The notes beneath the pieces were generated by a model, which was given only the letters and a program-made list of their open reading frames with translations, did not search any database and was not told the DNA's origin. From the NCBI RefSeq assembly GCF_000021805.1, contig NC_011726.1:2356001-2420000 (forward strand): a DNA stretch of 64,000 nt, in the 5' to 3' direction. Of this stretch, positions 1 to 7,385 are shown piece by piece. A program made the position numbers and the translations under genes. The stretch's first letter is position 1; each line of letters starts with the position of its first letter. This DNA is from Rippkaea orientalis PCC 8801. Lineage in GTDB: Bacteria > Cyanobacteriota > Cyanobacteriia > Cyanobacteriales > Microcystaceae.

Positions 1-59
1 CTAGCAACGAGCAGTGCACTCACTCCTCCATACAACAGATTTTTAGGACCAGGGAACCC

Positions 60-836
60 CTAAAGCTGAGGGGAACCCAAGGCTAAGCAATCATGAAGAT
101 TAACGGTATTGCCAATAATAGCGATCGCAGGAGCTTCAAACTGTTGTTGTTGAATTTGTTCGAGAATGGTTCCTAAAGTCCCCACTAATTCGGTTTGTTC
201 GGGTCGTGTCCCCCACCGAATGAGGGCAATAGGAGTCTGGGTCTTTAACCCTCCAGCTTGTAGTTGTTCGACGATATTGGCTAAATTATGAAGTCCCATG
301 TAAATAACGATGGTTTCTGACCCTTGGGCGATAGCAGTCCAATTAATATCGGGGCGATACTTCCCCACAGCTTCATGACCAGTGACAAACGTCACTGAAG
401 AACTATACCCGCGATGGGTGACGGGGATACCCGCGTAGGCCGGAGCAGCAATTCCGGCGGTGATCCCTGGAACGACTTCCACAGGAATGTTAGCCTTAAT
501 TAAATCTTCCATTTCTTCTCCTCCCCGACCAAAGACGAAGGGATCACCGCCTTTGAGTCTCACCACAATGGCATGGGTTTGGGCTTTTTCAATCAATAAT
601 TGGGTGGTTTCGTCTTGTAATTTGGAATGACGGCCTCGGCGTTTTCCGGCGTTGATTTTTTCCGCGCGATCGCTAATCATCCCTAAAATCGGAGGACTCA
701 CTAGGGCATCGTAGACGACTACATCCGCGTGTTCAAGGAGGGTTTTGCCTTTGAGGGTCATTAGACCCGGATCGCCAGGTCCTGCGCCGACAAGGTACAC
801 TTTCCCTAAACAGGGTTTATGGGTTGAATTAGTCAT
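60..836 (-). CDS. cobA: Uroporphyrinogen-III C-methyltransferase (SUMT)
   Basis: Transfers two methyl groups from S-adenosylmethionine to uroporphyrinogen III, giving precorrin-2 for siroheme and cobalamin. The 258-residue protein has the family motifs in order: the SAM-site loop GAGPGDPG at 17-24, GGDPFVFGRGGEE at 96-108, and PGITAG...GIPVTHR at about 123-142. The length fits the single-domain enzyme; there is no CysG-type oxidase/chelatase domain. The ATG overlaps the end of sirB by 8 bases, so the two are probably translationally coupled in one transcript with the NIL-ferredoxin gene. Siroheme serves nitrite and sulfite reductases, which suits a nitrate-assimilating phototroph. The family assignment is firm. 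Confidence 0.96.
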   Translation of the reverse strand: MTNSTHKPCLGKVYLVGAGPGDPGLMTLKGKTLLEHADVVVYDALVSPPILGMISDRAEKINAGKRRGRHSKLQDETTQLLIEKAQTHAIVVRLKGGDPFVFGRGGEEMEDLIKANIPVEVVPGITAGIAAPAYAGIPVTHRGYSSSVTFVTGHEAVGKYRPDINWTAIAQGSETIVIYMGLHNLANIVEQLQAGGLKTQTPIALIRWGTRPEQTELVGTLGTILEQIQQQQFEAPAIAIIGNTVNLHDCLALGSPQL

Positions 837-1533
837 TTTCTATCTCTTCTACAATTAATTGGGCTAATTCAGGAGTAGCCCCCAAAGGCTGACCGTATTG
901 AAGGTGTACCTGAGGCCAAGTTGATTGTAATTGTTGGACTTGTTGCGCGATCGCTTGGGTAATACCACCCGCAAAGAGAAAATAGGGCACGATGGTGATG
1001 GTTTCCTTTCCTTGGTCAATTAGGGTCGAAAATTGGTCGTTTAAACTGGGTTTGACAGACCAATAGGCATCTAAAGCGTTTAAGTGGGTTGCTAGGTCTT
1101 GAAGGGGTTGATTTCCCTGGGGATAGCGACTGCCGTGACCTATGAGGATTTTTCCGTTGGCGAGATCCTCTCCAAATTGTCGCGCAATGAGGTGGGGTAA
1201 TCTTGAATAGCTACCAAGATAGGGAGCTAGTTTTATCGTAACGCCTCCTCCTGTGTTTTGTTGAGCGATCGCAATTTCTTTCGGTATATCTTCCCTGACA
1301 TGAACGCCCGGCAATAAAAATAAGGGGATAATTGTCAGATTTTTGGACTTGAGGGCTAATTGCTCAATTTTCTGGGCTAAGGGAATTGGAGTTAATTCTA
1401 GGGAGGCGGTTTCGATAATAATGGGTGTTCTGACGGATAATCGTTGTTTAACTAGGATAGCGAGGTTTTCTAGGGCAATTTGAGGACGGCGATCGCGGCT
1501 ACCGTGGGTGACTAGAAGGTAAGCTGAAGTCAT
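829..1533 (-). CDS. sirB: Sirohydrochlorin chelatase, CbiX/SirB family
   Basis: Inserts a metal (iron for siroheme, or cobalt) into sirohydrochlorin, the step after precorrin-2 oxidation. The protein of about 234 residues contains two related halves. The first carries VTHGSRD near residue 8 and GVHVREDI near residue 72, the histidines expected to bind metal. The second begins at IGHGSRY but lacks the second histidine motif, as usual in long CbiX proteins. The reading frame stays open upstream to 1638, but that extra sequence overlaps the ferredoxin gene and shows no family similarity, so I start at the ATG before SAYLLVTHGS. Placement next to cobA points to siroheme synthesis. Iron versus cobalt specificity cannot be read from the sequence. 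Confidence 0.9.
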   Translation of the reverse strand: MTSAYLLVTHGSRDRRPQIALENLAILVKQRLSVRTPIIIETASLELTPIPLAQKIEQLALKSKNLTIIPLFLLPGVHVREDIPKEIAIAQQNTGGGVTIKLAPYLGSYSRLPHLIARQFGEDLANGKILIGHGSRYPQGNQPLQDLATHLNALDAYWSVKPSLNDQFSTLIDQGKETITIVPYFLFAGGITQAIAQQVQQLQSTWPQVHLQYGQPLGATPELAQLIVEEIEND

Positions 1534-1592
1534 TGTCAGAGCAGAAGTGTTAGGGAAGAAACGCTTTTTGTACCAATTATTTCGAGCATTTT

Positions 1593-1997
1593 CTAAAAAT
1601 TCGTAGCGATGGCTTGAACGGGACAAGCGGGGATACATTGCTCACAAACGACACATTGCGATCGCCTGAACATCAGACGAAAACTCTGAGGATCGAGGGT
1701 CAGTGCTTGGGTCGGACACACTCCCGTACATAACCCACAGTCTACACATTTTTGATCATCAATGGTAATTTCTCGACTGGCTAAAGAGACTCCAATTTCT
1801 TGCGATCGCATCCATTCTATGGACGCTTCAATGGCATCAATATCTCCCAATAATTCTAGAACTAATTTACCCACTTGATTAGGTGCAACTTGAGCGCGGA
1901 TAATATTAGCGGCAATGTTAAAATCTTTTGCCAATCGATAAGTAACTGGCATATGAACAGTTCGTTTTGGAAAGGTTAAAGTGACTCGTTTTTTCAT
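1593..1997 (-). CDS. NIL-domain 2[4Fe-4S] ferredoxin
   Basis: A 134-residue protein. The N-terminal ~75 residues look like a NIL domain (the ACT-like fold also found on methionine ABC ATPases). The C-terminal half carries two cluster motifs, CVDCGLCTGVCP at about 84-95 and CVVCEQCIPACP at about 115-126, each the CxxCxxCxxxCP pattern of bacterial-type ferredoxins. It should be a soluble electron carrier. It is the first gene of a minus-strand group with sirB and cobA (59 bases before sirB). I infer that it supplies electrons to, or senses a ligand for, siroheme or sulfur metabolism; the exact partner is unknown. The ATG is followed by a typical KKRVTLTFP start. Confidence 0.85.
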   Translation of the reverse strand: MKKRVTLTFPKRTVHMPVTYRLAKDFNIAANIIRAQVAPNQVGKLVLELLGDIDAIEASIEWMRSQEIGVSLASREITIDDQKCVDCGLCTGVCPTQALTLDPQSFRLMFRRSQCVVCEQCIPACPVQAIATNF

Positions 1998-2168
1998 TAC
2001 TTAATATCCTAATAAACCTCATTAGAAACTTGATTTTTCATCTCAAAAACTCATCTAATTATTCTAATTATAGTTTAATTTTATTGTTTTTTCAAAAATG
2101 GTCAACAACAGACAGTTTGTGTTATTTTAAGAAAAAGATTAAGAAAAAAACTATTGAATCAAAAAATC

Positions 2169-2735
2169 ATGTCTGAAAGCACCAGTATCAATCGTCTGAG
2201 AAATATTATAATTGCCCTAGCAGCGATCGCCCTAAGTACCGCTATCTTTTTCGGGTTTCAAACTCAGACCACTTCTGTCTCTTTAGCAGCGCAAGCGGAA
2301 CAATCTACTCCTCTAGAAGTAGCCTTAACCAATGGCAAACCAACTCTAACCGAATTTTACGCTAACTGGTGTGGTAGTTGCCAAGCCATGGCTCCGGAAC
2401 TGGCTAAAATCAAAGAAAAATACGCTGAATCGGTGAACTTTGTCATGCTCAATGTAGATAATAGTAAATGGTTGCCAGAAATCCTACGTTATCGAGTTGA
2501 TGGGATTCCTCACTTTGTCTTTTTGAACACCACAGGAGAAGCCATTGCTGAAACCATTGGGGAACAACCGTCATCTGTCATGGAAGCAAATTTAGACGCT
2601 TTACTTGCTAATTTAACGCTTCCTTATGCCTATGCGACCGGTCAGACCTCTGATTTTAAGGCTTCTGTTAGTGTTTCTCAACCCAATTCAACCGACCCCC
2701 GTAGCCACGGTGCACAGGTCAAGGTGGGCAGTTAG
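2169..2735 (+). CDS. txlA: Membrane-anchored thioredoxin-like protein (TxlA/HCF164 type)
   Basis: A thiol:disulfide exchange protein likely anchored in the thylakoid membrane with its thioredoxin domain in the lumen. In plants and cyanobacteria this family passes reducing power towards cytochrome b6f assembly. One hydrophobic segment lies at about residues 11-29, followed by a thioredoxin fold with the active site WCGSC (cysteines about 68 and 71 counted from this ATG) and the cis-proline loop GIPHF. Length of about 188 residues is normal. An in-frame TTG at 2154 would add five residues; ATG 2169 is preferred, but no strong ribosome site favours either. The C-terminal ~30 residues are Ser/Thr-rich and probably disordered. 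Confidence 0.85.
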   Translation: MSESTSINRLRNIIIALAAIALSTAIFFGFQTQTTSVSLAAQAEQSTPLEVALTNGKPTLTEFYANWCGSCQAMAPELAKIKEKYAESVNFVMLNVDNSKWLPEILRYRVDGIPHFVFLNTTGEAIAETIGEQPSSVMEANLDALLANLTLPYAYATGQTSDFKASVSVSQPNSTDPRSHGAQVKVGS

Positions 2736-2758
2736 CAGTCACCATTCACAGAAAAACC

Positions 2759-3088
2759 ATGACCATTATTGTTAAGCATAGCACCACTGGGAATTATTAT
2801 TTGTTATTAGGAACAGGAGGGGGAGTCGATCAAAATTTAATCTCCCCCCGTTTTCTCAAGAATTTGTTACCGATCATGGTGACAGTCTGCGATCGCAATG
2901 GTAATATTTTTGGACTTCCTGCCTCTGAATTGGTAGTAACCACTCTCGATGGACAACCCCCCTCAGAATTATTACCTGAACCAGAAGTCATTCCTCCACC
3001 CCCTCCTTTTGAGCCTGAAGTCACTCAAACAACTCAACAGTCAGAAGTAGAAGTATTTGAAGATGATGACGATGAGGAATGGATTTAA
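2759..3088 (+). CDS. Small cyanobacterial protein with proline-rich, acidic tail
   Basis: 109 residues, not recognised. The N-terminal ~65 residues look folded (alternating hydrophobic residues, a GTGGG loop at about 19-23, and a VTVCDRNGNIFG strand-turn-strand). A proline stretch (IPPPPPFEPE) follows at about 78-87, and the protein ends in a strongly acidic tail EDDDDEE. There is no signal peptide or membrane segment, so it is probably cytoplasmic. It starts 23 bases after txlA and could be co-transcribed. A HIP1 octamer lies inside the gene near 2889, so it looks native. The opposite-strand open frame at 2830-3024 is its shadow. Confidence 0.7.
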   Translation: MTIIVKHSTTGNYYLLLGTGGGVDQNLISPRFLKNLLPIMVTVCDRNGNIFGLPASELVVTTLDGQPPSELLPEPEVIPPPPPFEPEVTQTTQQSEVEVFEDDDDEEWI

Positions 3089-3506
3089 CAGTTAACAGTC
3101 ATCTGTAATCAGTTATCGGTTAAAAAACTGTTGGGTATATTCAACGTTTGAGTTATTTTTATTTAGTATTTCCCTAATATATCTTATTGGTATTTTCTTG
3201 ATCTATTTATGCAAATAGACAGTTTTAAAATTGTCATATTTTGATTTGAACTTTTGAGTATAACTCATTAACAATCAAGCATTTTTTCTACTTTTTTCGA
3301 TCTTTTTACCTTTATTTCTATCTAACAAGATAAGATTAATAGCTAAATTCCATGAATTAATAAATTTCTTGCCTTTTTAATGGGACTGACATCTAAAAAA
3401 GAAAGAATTATAGTTAAAGAGACAAGCCAAGGAACCGAAAAAAACAAAAAATTATCGGGTGAACTTGGATCAAGAACTTATCCCTAGTGCGGAGTGTACA
3501 ACTACT
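3089..3506. other. AT-rich intergenic region, no gene seen
   Basis: About 420 bases of very AT-rich sequence between the proline-rich gene and the first small exported gene. I see no plausible coding frame, tRNA or strong hairpin. Short direct repeats of AACAGTTAACAGT type occur near 3089-3120. The part closest to 3507 presumably holds the promoter of the exported cluster, but no clear -35/-10 pair stands out. Confidence 0.5.
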
Positions 3507-3821
3507 ATGAAAAACCTGCTTTTTGGTCTATTAACCTTAACCACCTTTGGTACCTTAATTACTCCTGCGTTTGCTGATCAAGTTATTATGCAAGAATCAA
3601 GCAACTACATTTACCAAGAAGGAACTGGAAACAGTGGTCAACAGACAACCAGACAAATCCATCGTATGCAGAAAAAAGGAAGTAGCGAAACCACTACTCC
3701 CAACTATGGAGCAGTTCAAACCAGTGTCCAAGAAGGTATGCAAGTTGGTGATGATCAAGACTTTAAGCAAACCACAATTCAGAAAAATGAAATCAGAAGA
3801 GGTGTTAGAAATCGTAACTAA
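3507..3821 (+). CDS. Small exported protein 1 (Gln/Asn/Thr-rich)
   Basis: 104 residues, unknown family. A clear Sec signal peptide (Lys after Met, a leucine-rich core, cleavage after AFA before DQV) precedes a mature part of about 80 residues rich in Gln, Thr, Asn and Gly. It holds a run of the kind YIYQEGTGNSGQQTTRQ and ends in a basic tail RRGVRNRN. The frame extends upstream to 3459, but the signal peptide fixes the start at 3507. It has its own downstream terminator. The Q...G..N...Q spacing is loosely like curli-type repeats, though not enough to call it a curlin. It is the first of five consecutive small exported proteins. Confidence 0.75.
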   Translation: MKNLLFGLLTLTTFGTLITPAFADQVIMQESSNYIYQEGTGNSGQQTTRQIHRMQKKGSSETTTPNYGAVQTSVQEGMQVGDDQDFKQTTIQKNEIRRGVRNRN

Positions 3822-3858
3822 TTCCTGATTCTTGACCTAACTGTTCTTACCTAATAGG

Positions 3859-3921
3859 GGACGGGTTGGATAATTAAACTTATAGTCTGACCTCCTATCC
3901 GACTCCCAATCCGTCCTTTTT
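3859..3921 (+). terminator. Probable rho-independent terminator
   Basis: GGACGGGTTGG at 3859-3869 pairs with CCAATCCGTCC at 3906-3916 (one G-U pair) across a ~36-base loop that contains a further GATA/TATC pairing. The second arm runs straight into TTTTTAT. It ends the transcript of the first exported gene and separates it from the second. Confidence 0.7.
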
Positions 3922-4005
3922 ATCTTCTTGGGGTTTGATGCAGTTTGGCCGCCAGAAAAGAGCAAATTTCTGCGGCTAACTTATCCAAGATTGAGGAATC
4001 AACCC

Positions 4006-4326
4006 ATGAACAAGAAAGCATTCACCTTACTGTTAGGAACAACCCTCACTTTACTGACTGTCACCAATGTTTATGGAAAGGAAACGGAAATAAAAGCAGG
4101 AGGAGTTAGTGTTTATAGAAGTCCTAACCGTGACCTCTATATTAATACTGGACGCATGGAGATCAATGTTCCTAAAAATCGATCTCGTATTGAGCGTAAT
4201 TCTGCTGTTAACCGTTCTCCTCGTCGCTGTTCAGGAAATAACGTTGTTCGTCAATACAGTAGACAAGTGAATCACTCTGGCCGCACCAGTAGCCAAAGTT
4301 CAGTGTCTCACTATTCCTGTCCCTAA
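4006..4326 (+). CDS. Small exported protein 2 (basic, two cysteines)
   Basis: 106 residues, unknown family. The signal peptide (NKK then a Leu/Thr-rich core, cleavage after VYG) is followed by a short beta-like segment (EIKAGGVSVYRSPNRDLYI) and a basic Ser/Asn/Arg-rich tail. Two cysteines, one in RRCSGNN and one at the C-terminus YSCP, could form a disulfide. The fragment CSGN is shared with the next protein. A GAGG ribosome site lies about 10 bases before the ATG; the open frame upstream to 3928 lacks one. A strong hairpin follows the gene. Confidence 0.72.
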   Translation: MNKKAFTLLLGTTLTLLTVTNVYGKETEIKAGGVSVYRSPNRDLYINTGRMEINVPKNRSRIERNSAVNRSPRRCSGNNVVRQYSRQVNHSGRTSSQSSVSHYSCP

Positions 4327-4365
4327 ATTGATGCTTAATTAGCAAAACTTTAGCGTTAATCGTTT

Positions 4366-4396
4366 GATCAAAAGCTCAATTTTTGAGCTTTTGATC
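4366..4396. terminator. Strong 13-bp hairpin between exported genes 2 and 3
   Basis: GATCAAAAGCTCA (4366-4378) and TGAGCTTTTGATC (4384-4396) form a perfect stem with a 5-base AATTT loop. No T-run follows on the plus strand, so it may be an mRNA end-stabiliser or a leaky terminator rather than a canonical terminator. It sits 37 bases before the next start codon. Confidence 0.6.
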
Positions 4397-4433
4397 TCCC
4401 CAACTCTAGCTCATATTTAGAGGAGTGTTATTC

Positions 4434-4817
4434 ATGAGAAAAACAACGTTTTTTTTGGGATTATTGACTTTATTAGTTGGCCTTGAGTCTTCTTTAAATA
4501 AGGGGGTTCAAGCTCAATGTATCCAAGGAGATGTCTCGATACAATATAACATCAGTGGTTCACAAAAACCCACAACGCGCACCAACGATGTAGTGATGGA
4601 AAAAAATCCAAAATGTTCAGGAAATTCCAGTATTACCACCGGAGTTCAGGGAAATAGAGGAGGGAAAACTCCTGTTGAACAACATCGTCGAGTTCATCAA
4701 GTTCAGACCGGAGGTCAAGGAAACCCTACAGGAATTGATGGCTCAACGGTTCAAATTCGTTCTAATGTTCAAGTAGATGTTGATAATCCGACGGATAGAT
4801 TTGAGTACAAACGTTGA
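4434..4817 (+). CDS. Small exported protein 3 (Gly/Gln/Val-rich)
   Basis: 127 residues, unknown family. The signal peptide (RK, then a Leu-rich core) is cleaved near VQA before QCIQGD. The mature part has a first cysteine close to the new N-terminus and a second in KCSGNSS, then a glycine/glutamine-rich stretch (GVQGNRGG, QTGGQGNPTG) and a final beta-like STVQIRSNVQVDVD. The CSGN fragment matches the second protein, so the two may be distant relatives. AGAGGAG at 4419-4425 is an excellent ribosome site for ATG 4434; the in-frame GTG at 4425 overlaps it and is unlikely. It leads a tight three-gene run (gaps of 17 and 5 bases). Confidence 0.75.
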   Translation: MRKTTFFLGLLTLLVGLESSLNKGVQAQCIQGDVSIQYNISGSQKPTTRTNDVVMEKNPKCSGNSSITTGVQGNRGGKTPVEQHRRVHQVQTGGQGNPTGIDGSTVQIRSNVQVDVDNPTDRFEYKR

Positions 4818-4834
4818 TAAAGTGAGGTGACATC

Positions 4835-5263
4835 ATGTCCTTTAAACATCTCGTTTTTGCTGCTTTTTCAACAGTGATTTTAGCTACTACTTTTTCCGAT
4901 AGTCCTTTAGGAAAAAATGCTTTTGCTCAAACTCAATATCAAAGTCAATCAACTACAATTGATATTAGTTCAAGTGAGTTAAAAGACAGCTATTGGCTAA
5001 ATATTTATAGTTCCGATAATGCTCGGATTCAGGGAGAAGTCAAGCTAGACGGCAAAGTTATTCAGTCTCTCAATAGTGCCAGTACTACGATTAATATTGC
5101 TCCCTATCTGAACCAAGGACAAAATGAAGTAATTATTAGTGGTAATTATTCTCCGACTAATGCTTCAGTTACCGTAGAATTAAACAGTAAAACGGATAAA
5201 GTTACCCAACAAACAGGAGGTAATGGATTGATCAATCAAATTCTAATCATTGAGGTGCAATAG
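4835..5263 (+). CDS. Small exported protein 4 (beta-sandwich-like)
   Basis: 142 residues, unknown family. A signal peptide with cleavage after AFA before QTQY. The mature ~110 residues read as alternating beta strands and turns (YWLNIYSSDNARIQG, EVKLDGKVIQSL, NEVIISGNYSPTNASVTVEL), the style of a small immunoglobulin-like or adhesin-like domain. There are no cysteines. A GAGGTGA ribosome site precedes the ATG. It lies 17 bases after protein 3 and 5 bases before protein 5, so the three are almost certainly one transcript. I infer a surface or periplasmic structural role. Confidence 0.78.
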   Translation: MSFKHLVFAAFSTVILATTFSDSPLGKNAFAQTQYQSQSTTIDISSSELKDSYWLNIYSSDNARIQGEVKLDGKVIQSLNSASTTINIAPYLNQGQNEVIISGNYSPTNASVTVELNSKTDKVTQQTGGNGLINQILIIEVQ

Positions 5264-5268
5264 GTAAT

Positions 5269-5565
5269 ATGCTCAAAAAAATCAGCCAAGTTGGATTAAT
5301 AACTATTGCTTTATTTGGAACAATTGGAGTACCTAGCTTTGCTCAAAATACAAGCAGTCAAACGGCTGGTATGGAAGCAACTGTTTCAGGTAGTAACAAT
5401 CAAGTTAACCAAACTATTAACCAGACTATTATTAATCATCCGGGGGTAGGCTCGGTTAATAGAAATACTCCAAAAGTAACCACTAACAATCGTGGTGGTG
5501 TTAACCCCCGACGGATTGAAAATCGAGATAATCGTCGCCATAATCGTTATAATGATGATGATTAA
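5269..5565 (+). CDS. Small exported protein 5 (Asn-rich, basic tail)
   Basis: 98 residues, unknown family. The signal peptide is cleaved after SFA before QNTSS. The mature part contains an Asn/Gln-rich segment (SGSNNQVNQTINQTIIN), a short linker, then an Arg/Asn-rich tail ending in DDD. The NQ repeats could support stacking or amyloid-like assembly, but this is inference. It is the last gene of the exported run and is followed by a long inverted repeat before the convergent pyrFE gene. Confidence 0.72.
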   Translation: MLKKISQVGLITIALFGTIGVPSFAQNTSSQTAGMEATVSGSNNQVNQTINQTIINHPGVGSVNRNTPKVTTNNRGGVNPRRIENRDNRRHNRYNDDD

Positions 5566-5588
5566 TCTAAGCTAAGAACCATTTAAAC

Positions 5589-5630
5589 ACAGTTATCAGT
5601 GATCGGTATTTACTGTTGCCTGATAACTGT
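5589..5630. terminator. Inverted repeat between convergent genes
   Basis: ACAGTTATCAG (5589-5599) and CTGATAACTGT (5620-5630) form an 11-bp perfect stem with a 20-base loop. It lies between the end of the exported cluster and the end of pyrFE, and could end transcription from both sides. Confidence 0.55.
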
Positions 5631-5641
5631 TTATTGTCGTC

Positions 5642-7081
5642 TTAAGATAAACGCTGATATTGCTCCTGATTAATGCGTCCTGCTGCATATAAAGTCTCTG
5701 TAATTTCAGAAATTTTTAACACAGAATAGGCTGTATAACCATAACTTTCAATCTTATCTTTAACATTTTCTTCATGGTCAATAAAAACCACAATATCTTT
5801 GACAATTAATCCAGAAGATTGTAATTTTTCCGCTCCTTCTATTACACTTTTACCCGTAATTAAAATATCATCAATCAAAACAACTTTTTCTCCGGGGTTA
5901 AACTCCCCTTCAATTAAGCGACGAGTTCCATGAGCTTTAATTTCTTTACGAGGATAAATCATCGGATGATGTAACATCAAAGATAACCCTGTTGCTGTCG
6001 GTAAAGAACCATAGGGAATACCCGCAATGCGATCAAATTCTAATTGGTCAAGAATATCAGCATAAGCTCTTAATACTTGATGGAAAATCTGAGGATTAGA
6101 AATAATTTGCCTCAGATCAATATAATAGGAAAAAGTTGCTCCCGATGCTTGCACATATTCCCCAAATAGCAAACAACCAATATCATATAATTGCAAAATC
6201 AAATCTTGATAGGGATGGGGATTAAATAAACAGACATCAGAAGTCCACAATTGACAACTATTCTGTTGACTCATAATTTGATTTCGAGTTCGATTAATCT
6301 CTTGATTTAGAGTTTTAACCTGTTCTTTTAAATGGTCTGCCTTTAAAAAATCTTGAGGAATCGGAATCAATAACCCATCCCCATTGCTATTTAAACCTGC
6401 CGTTAAAATGGTTTCAAGTTGATTTTTTTGTGACCAAATACTTCGCATTAAAATAAATCTTTCAGGTGCAATTGAGCGAATTTTTTTAATCACCTCTACA
6501 TCAGTCGTTCCGACTTCTAATAAAACTTGTTCTATTGTTCCCCACATTTTCGCTTCTTTAACCACCTGTAGATAAAAAGGCGTTTCAGGAGTCGGGTATT
6601 CCTGTAAAGCGATCGCCCCGGGATTAGAAGAATGACACAGCACAAAAACACCCTTATCAGGATAAACTAAAAAAGGAGCAACCTGATCATGGCCACTATA
6701 GGGACTAACCGTGACTGCATCCACTTTCCACTGTTCAAAAATTGCCTTAGCAAAAATCGTACTGGTATTAAGATCCCCGTGTTTTGCATCTAAAATAATC
6801 GGAATATCTGGGGGAATTTCTGCGATAATTTCAGACAGTAATTCTAACCCTAACGCTCCTAATACTTGGTAAAATCCCAAGGTGGGTTTATAGGCACAAA
6901 CTGATCCCATCGTCTCGCTAATAATCGATTTAAGCCAAGTTGACCACTGTTTTTTCAAAGAGTCTGGTGAGCAGTCGTTATAATGGTATTGGAGCATCAT
7001 TTCTGGATTAGGATCAAGTCCAACAACCAATAACGTTTCATGATAGGTTATGGCTTGGGTCAATTTCTCAAAAAAACTCAT
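5642..7081 (-). CDS. pyrFE: Bifunctional OMP decarboxylase / orotate phosphoribosyltransferase
   Basis: Catalyses the last two steps of UMP synthesis in one 479-residue chain. Residues 1 to ~275 are an orotidine-5'-phosphate decarboxylase: GLDPNP at 21-26, a conserved lysine in YKPTLGFYQ, and DAKHGD at 98-103 (the catalytic D-x-K-x-x-D signature). Residues ~290-479 are an orotate phosphoribosyltransferase with the PRPP loop IDDILITGKS at 403-412. The domain order, decarboxylase first, is the reverse of animal UMP synthase and is known from cyanobacteria. Active-site residues look intact in both halves. ATG start; divergent from ccsA. Confidence 0.95.
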   Translation of the reverse strand: MSFFEKLTQAITYHETLLVVGLDPNPEMMLQYHYNDCSPDSLKKQWSTWLKSIISETMGSVCAYKPTLGFYQVLGALGLELLSEIIAEIPPDIPIILDAKHGDLNTSTIFAKAIFEQWKVDAVTVSPYSGHDQVAPFLVYPDKGVFVLCHSSNPGAIALQEYPTPETPFYLQVVKEAKMWGTIEQVLLEVGTTDVEVIKKIRSIAPERFILMRSIWSQKNQLETILTAGLNSNGDGLLIPIPQDFLKADHLKEQVKTLNQEINRTRNQIMSQQNSCQLWTSDVCLFNPHPYQDLILQLYDIGCLLFGEYVQASGATFSYYIDLRQIISNPQIFHQVLRAYADILDQLEFDRIAGIPYGSLPTATGLSLMLHHPMIYPRKEIKAHGTRRLIEGEFNPGEKVVLIDDILITGKSVIEGAEKLQSSGLIVKDIVVFIDHEENVKDKIESYGYTAYSVLKISEITETLYAAGRINQEQYQRLS

Positions 7082-7385
7082 AGAAGTCCCTAGTAAAAAA
7101 GAAAGTTAACTGTGAAAACAAGGCAACAGGCAAGAGTCAATTTTAGTAATAAAAATTATAGAAGTTTAAAGAGTAAACTGCTTTAAAGTAAAATGATAAC
7201 TATTACCAATTCCTTTTTTTGATCAATTGCCCTAATTTTTGCCTTAACAGCCTAGAATAGATTTAGGAATAGGAAATAGACATAGGTAAAAGCTAAAACC
7301 CCGTTGCCCTAGACTTTTGCCGTTTGCCGTTTGCTTTCTAGCAAGCAGTAGTTGCCCTAAAAACCTTTAAGAGATAGCCTCAGAT
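7082..7385. other. Divergent intergenic region with short tandem repeats
   Basis: About 300 bases between pyrFE (minus) and ccsA (plus). It must hold both promoters. At 7316-7334 the heptamer TTTGCCG is repeated 2.7 times, the kind of short tandem repeat common in cyanobacterial spacers. No gene or strong hairpin seen. Confidence 0.5.

Noticed and set aside
2830-3024. Glycine-rich minus-strand frame
   Set aside because: It is the antisense of the proline-rich stretch of the gene at 2759-3088.
3571-3828. 85-codon frame inside exported gene 1
   Set aside because: It is an out-of-frame shadow; the other frame has a signal peptide.
3507-5565. Curli (CsgA/CsgB) identity for the small exported proteins
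   Set aside because: The repeats lack the regular SxxxxxQxGxxNxAxxxQ pattern, and no csgE/F/G-like genes are near.
7316-7334. TTTGCCG repeats as the start of a CRISPR array
   Set aside because: The units are contiguous heptamers without spacers.
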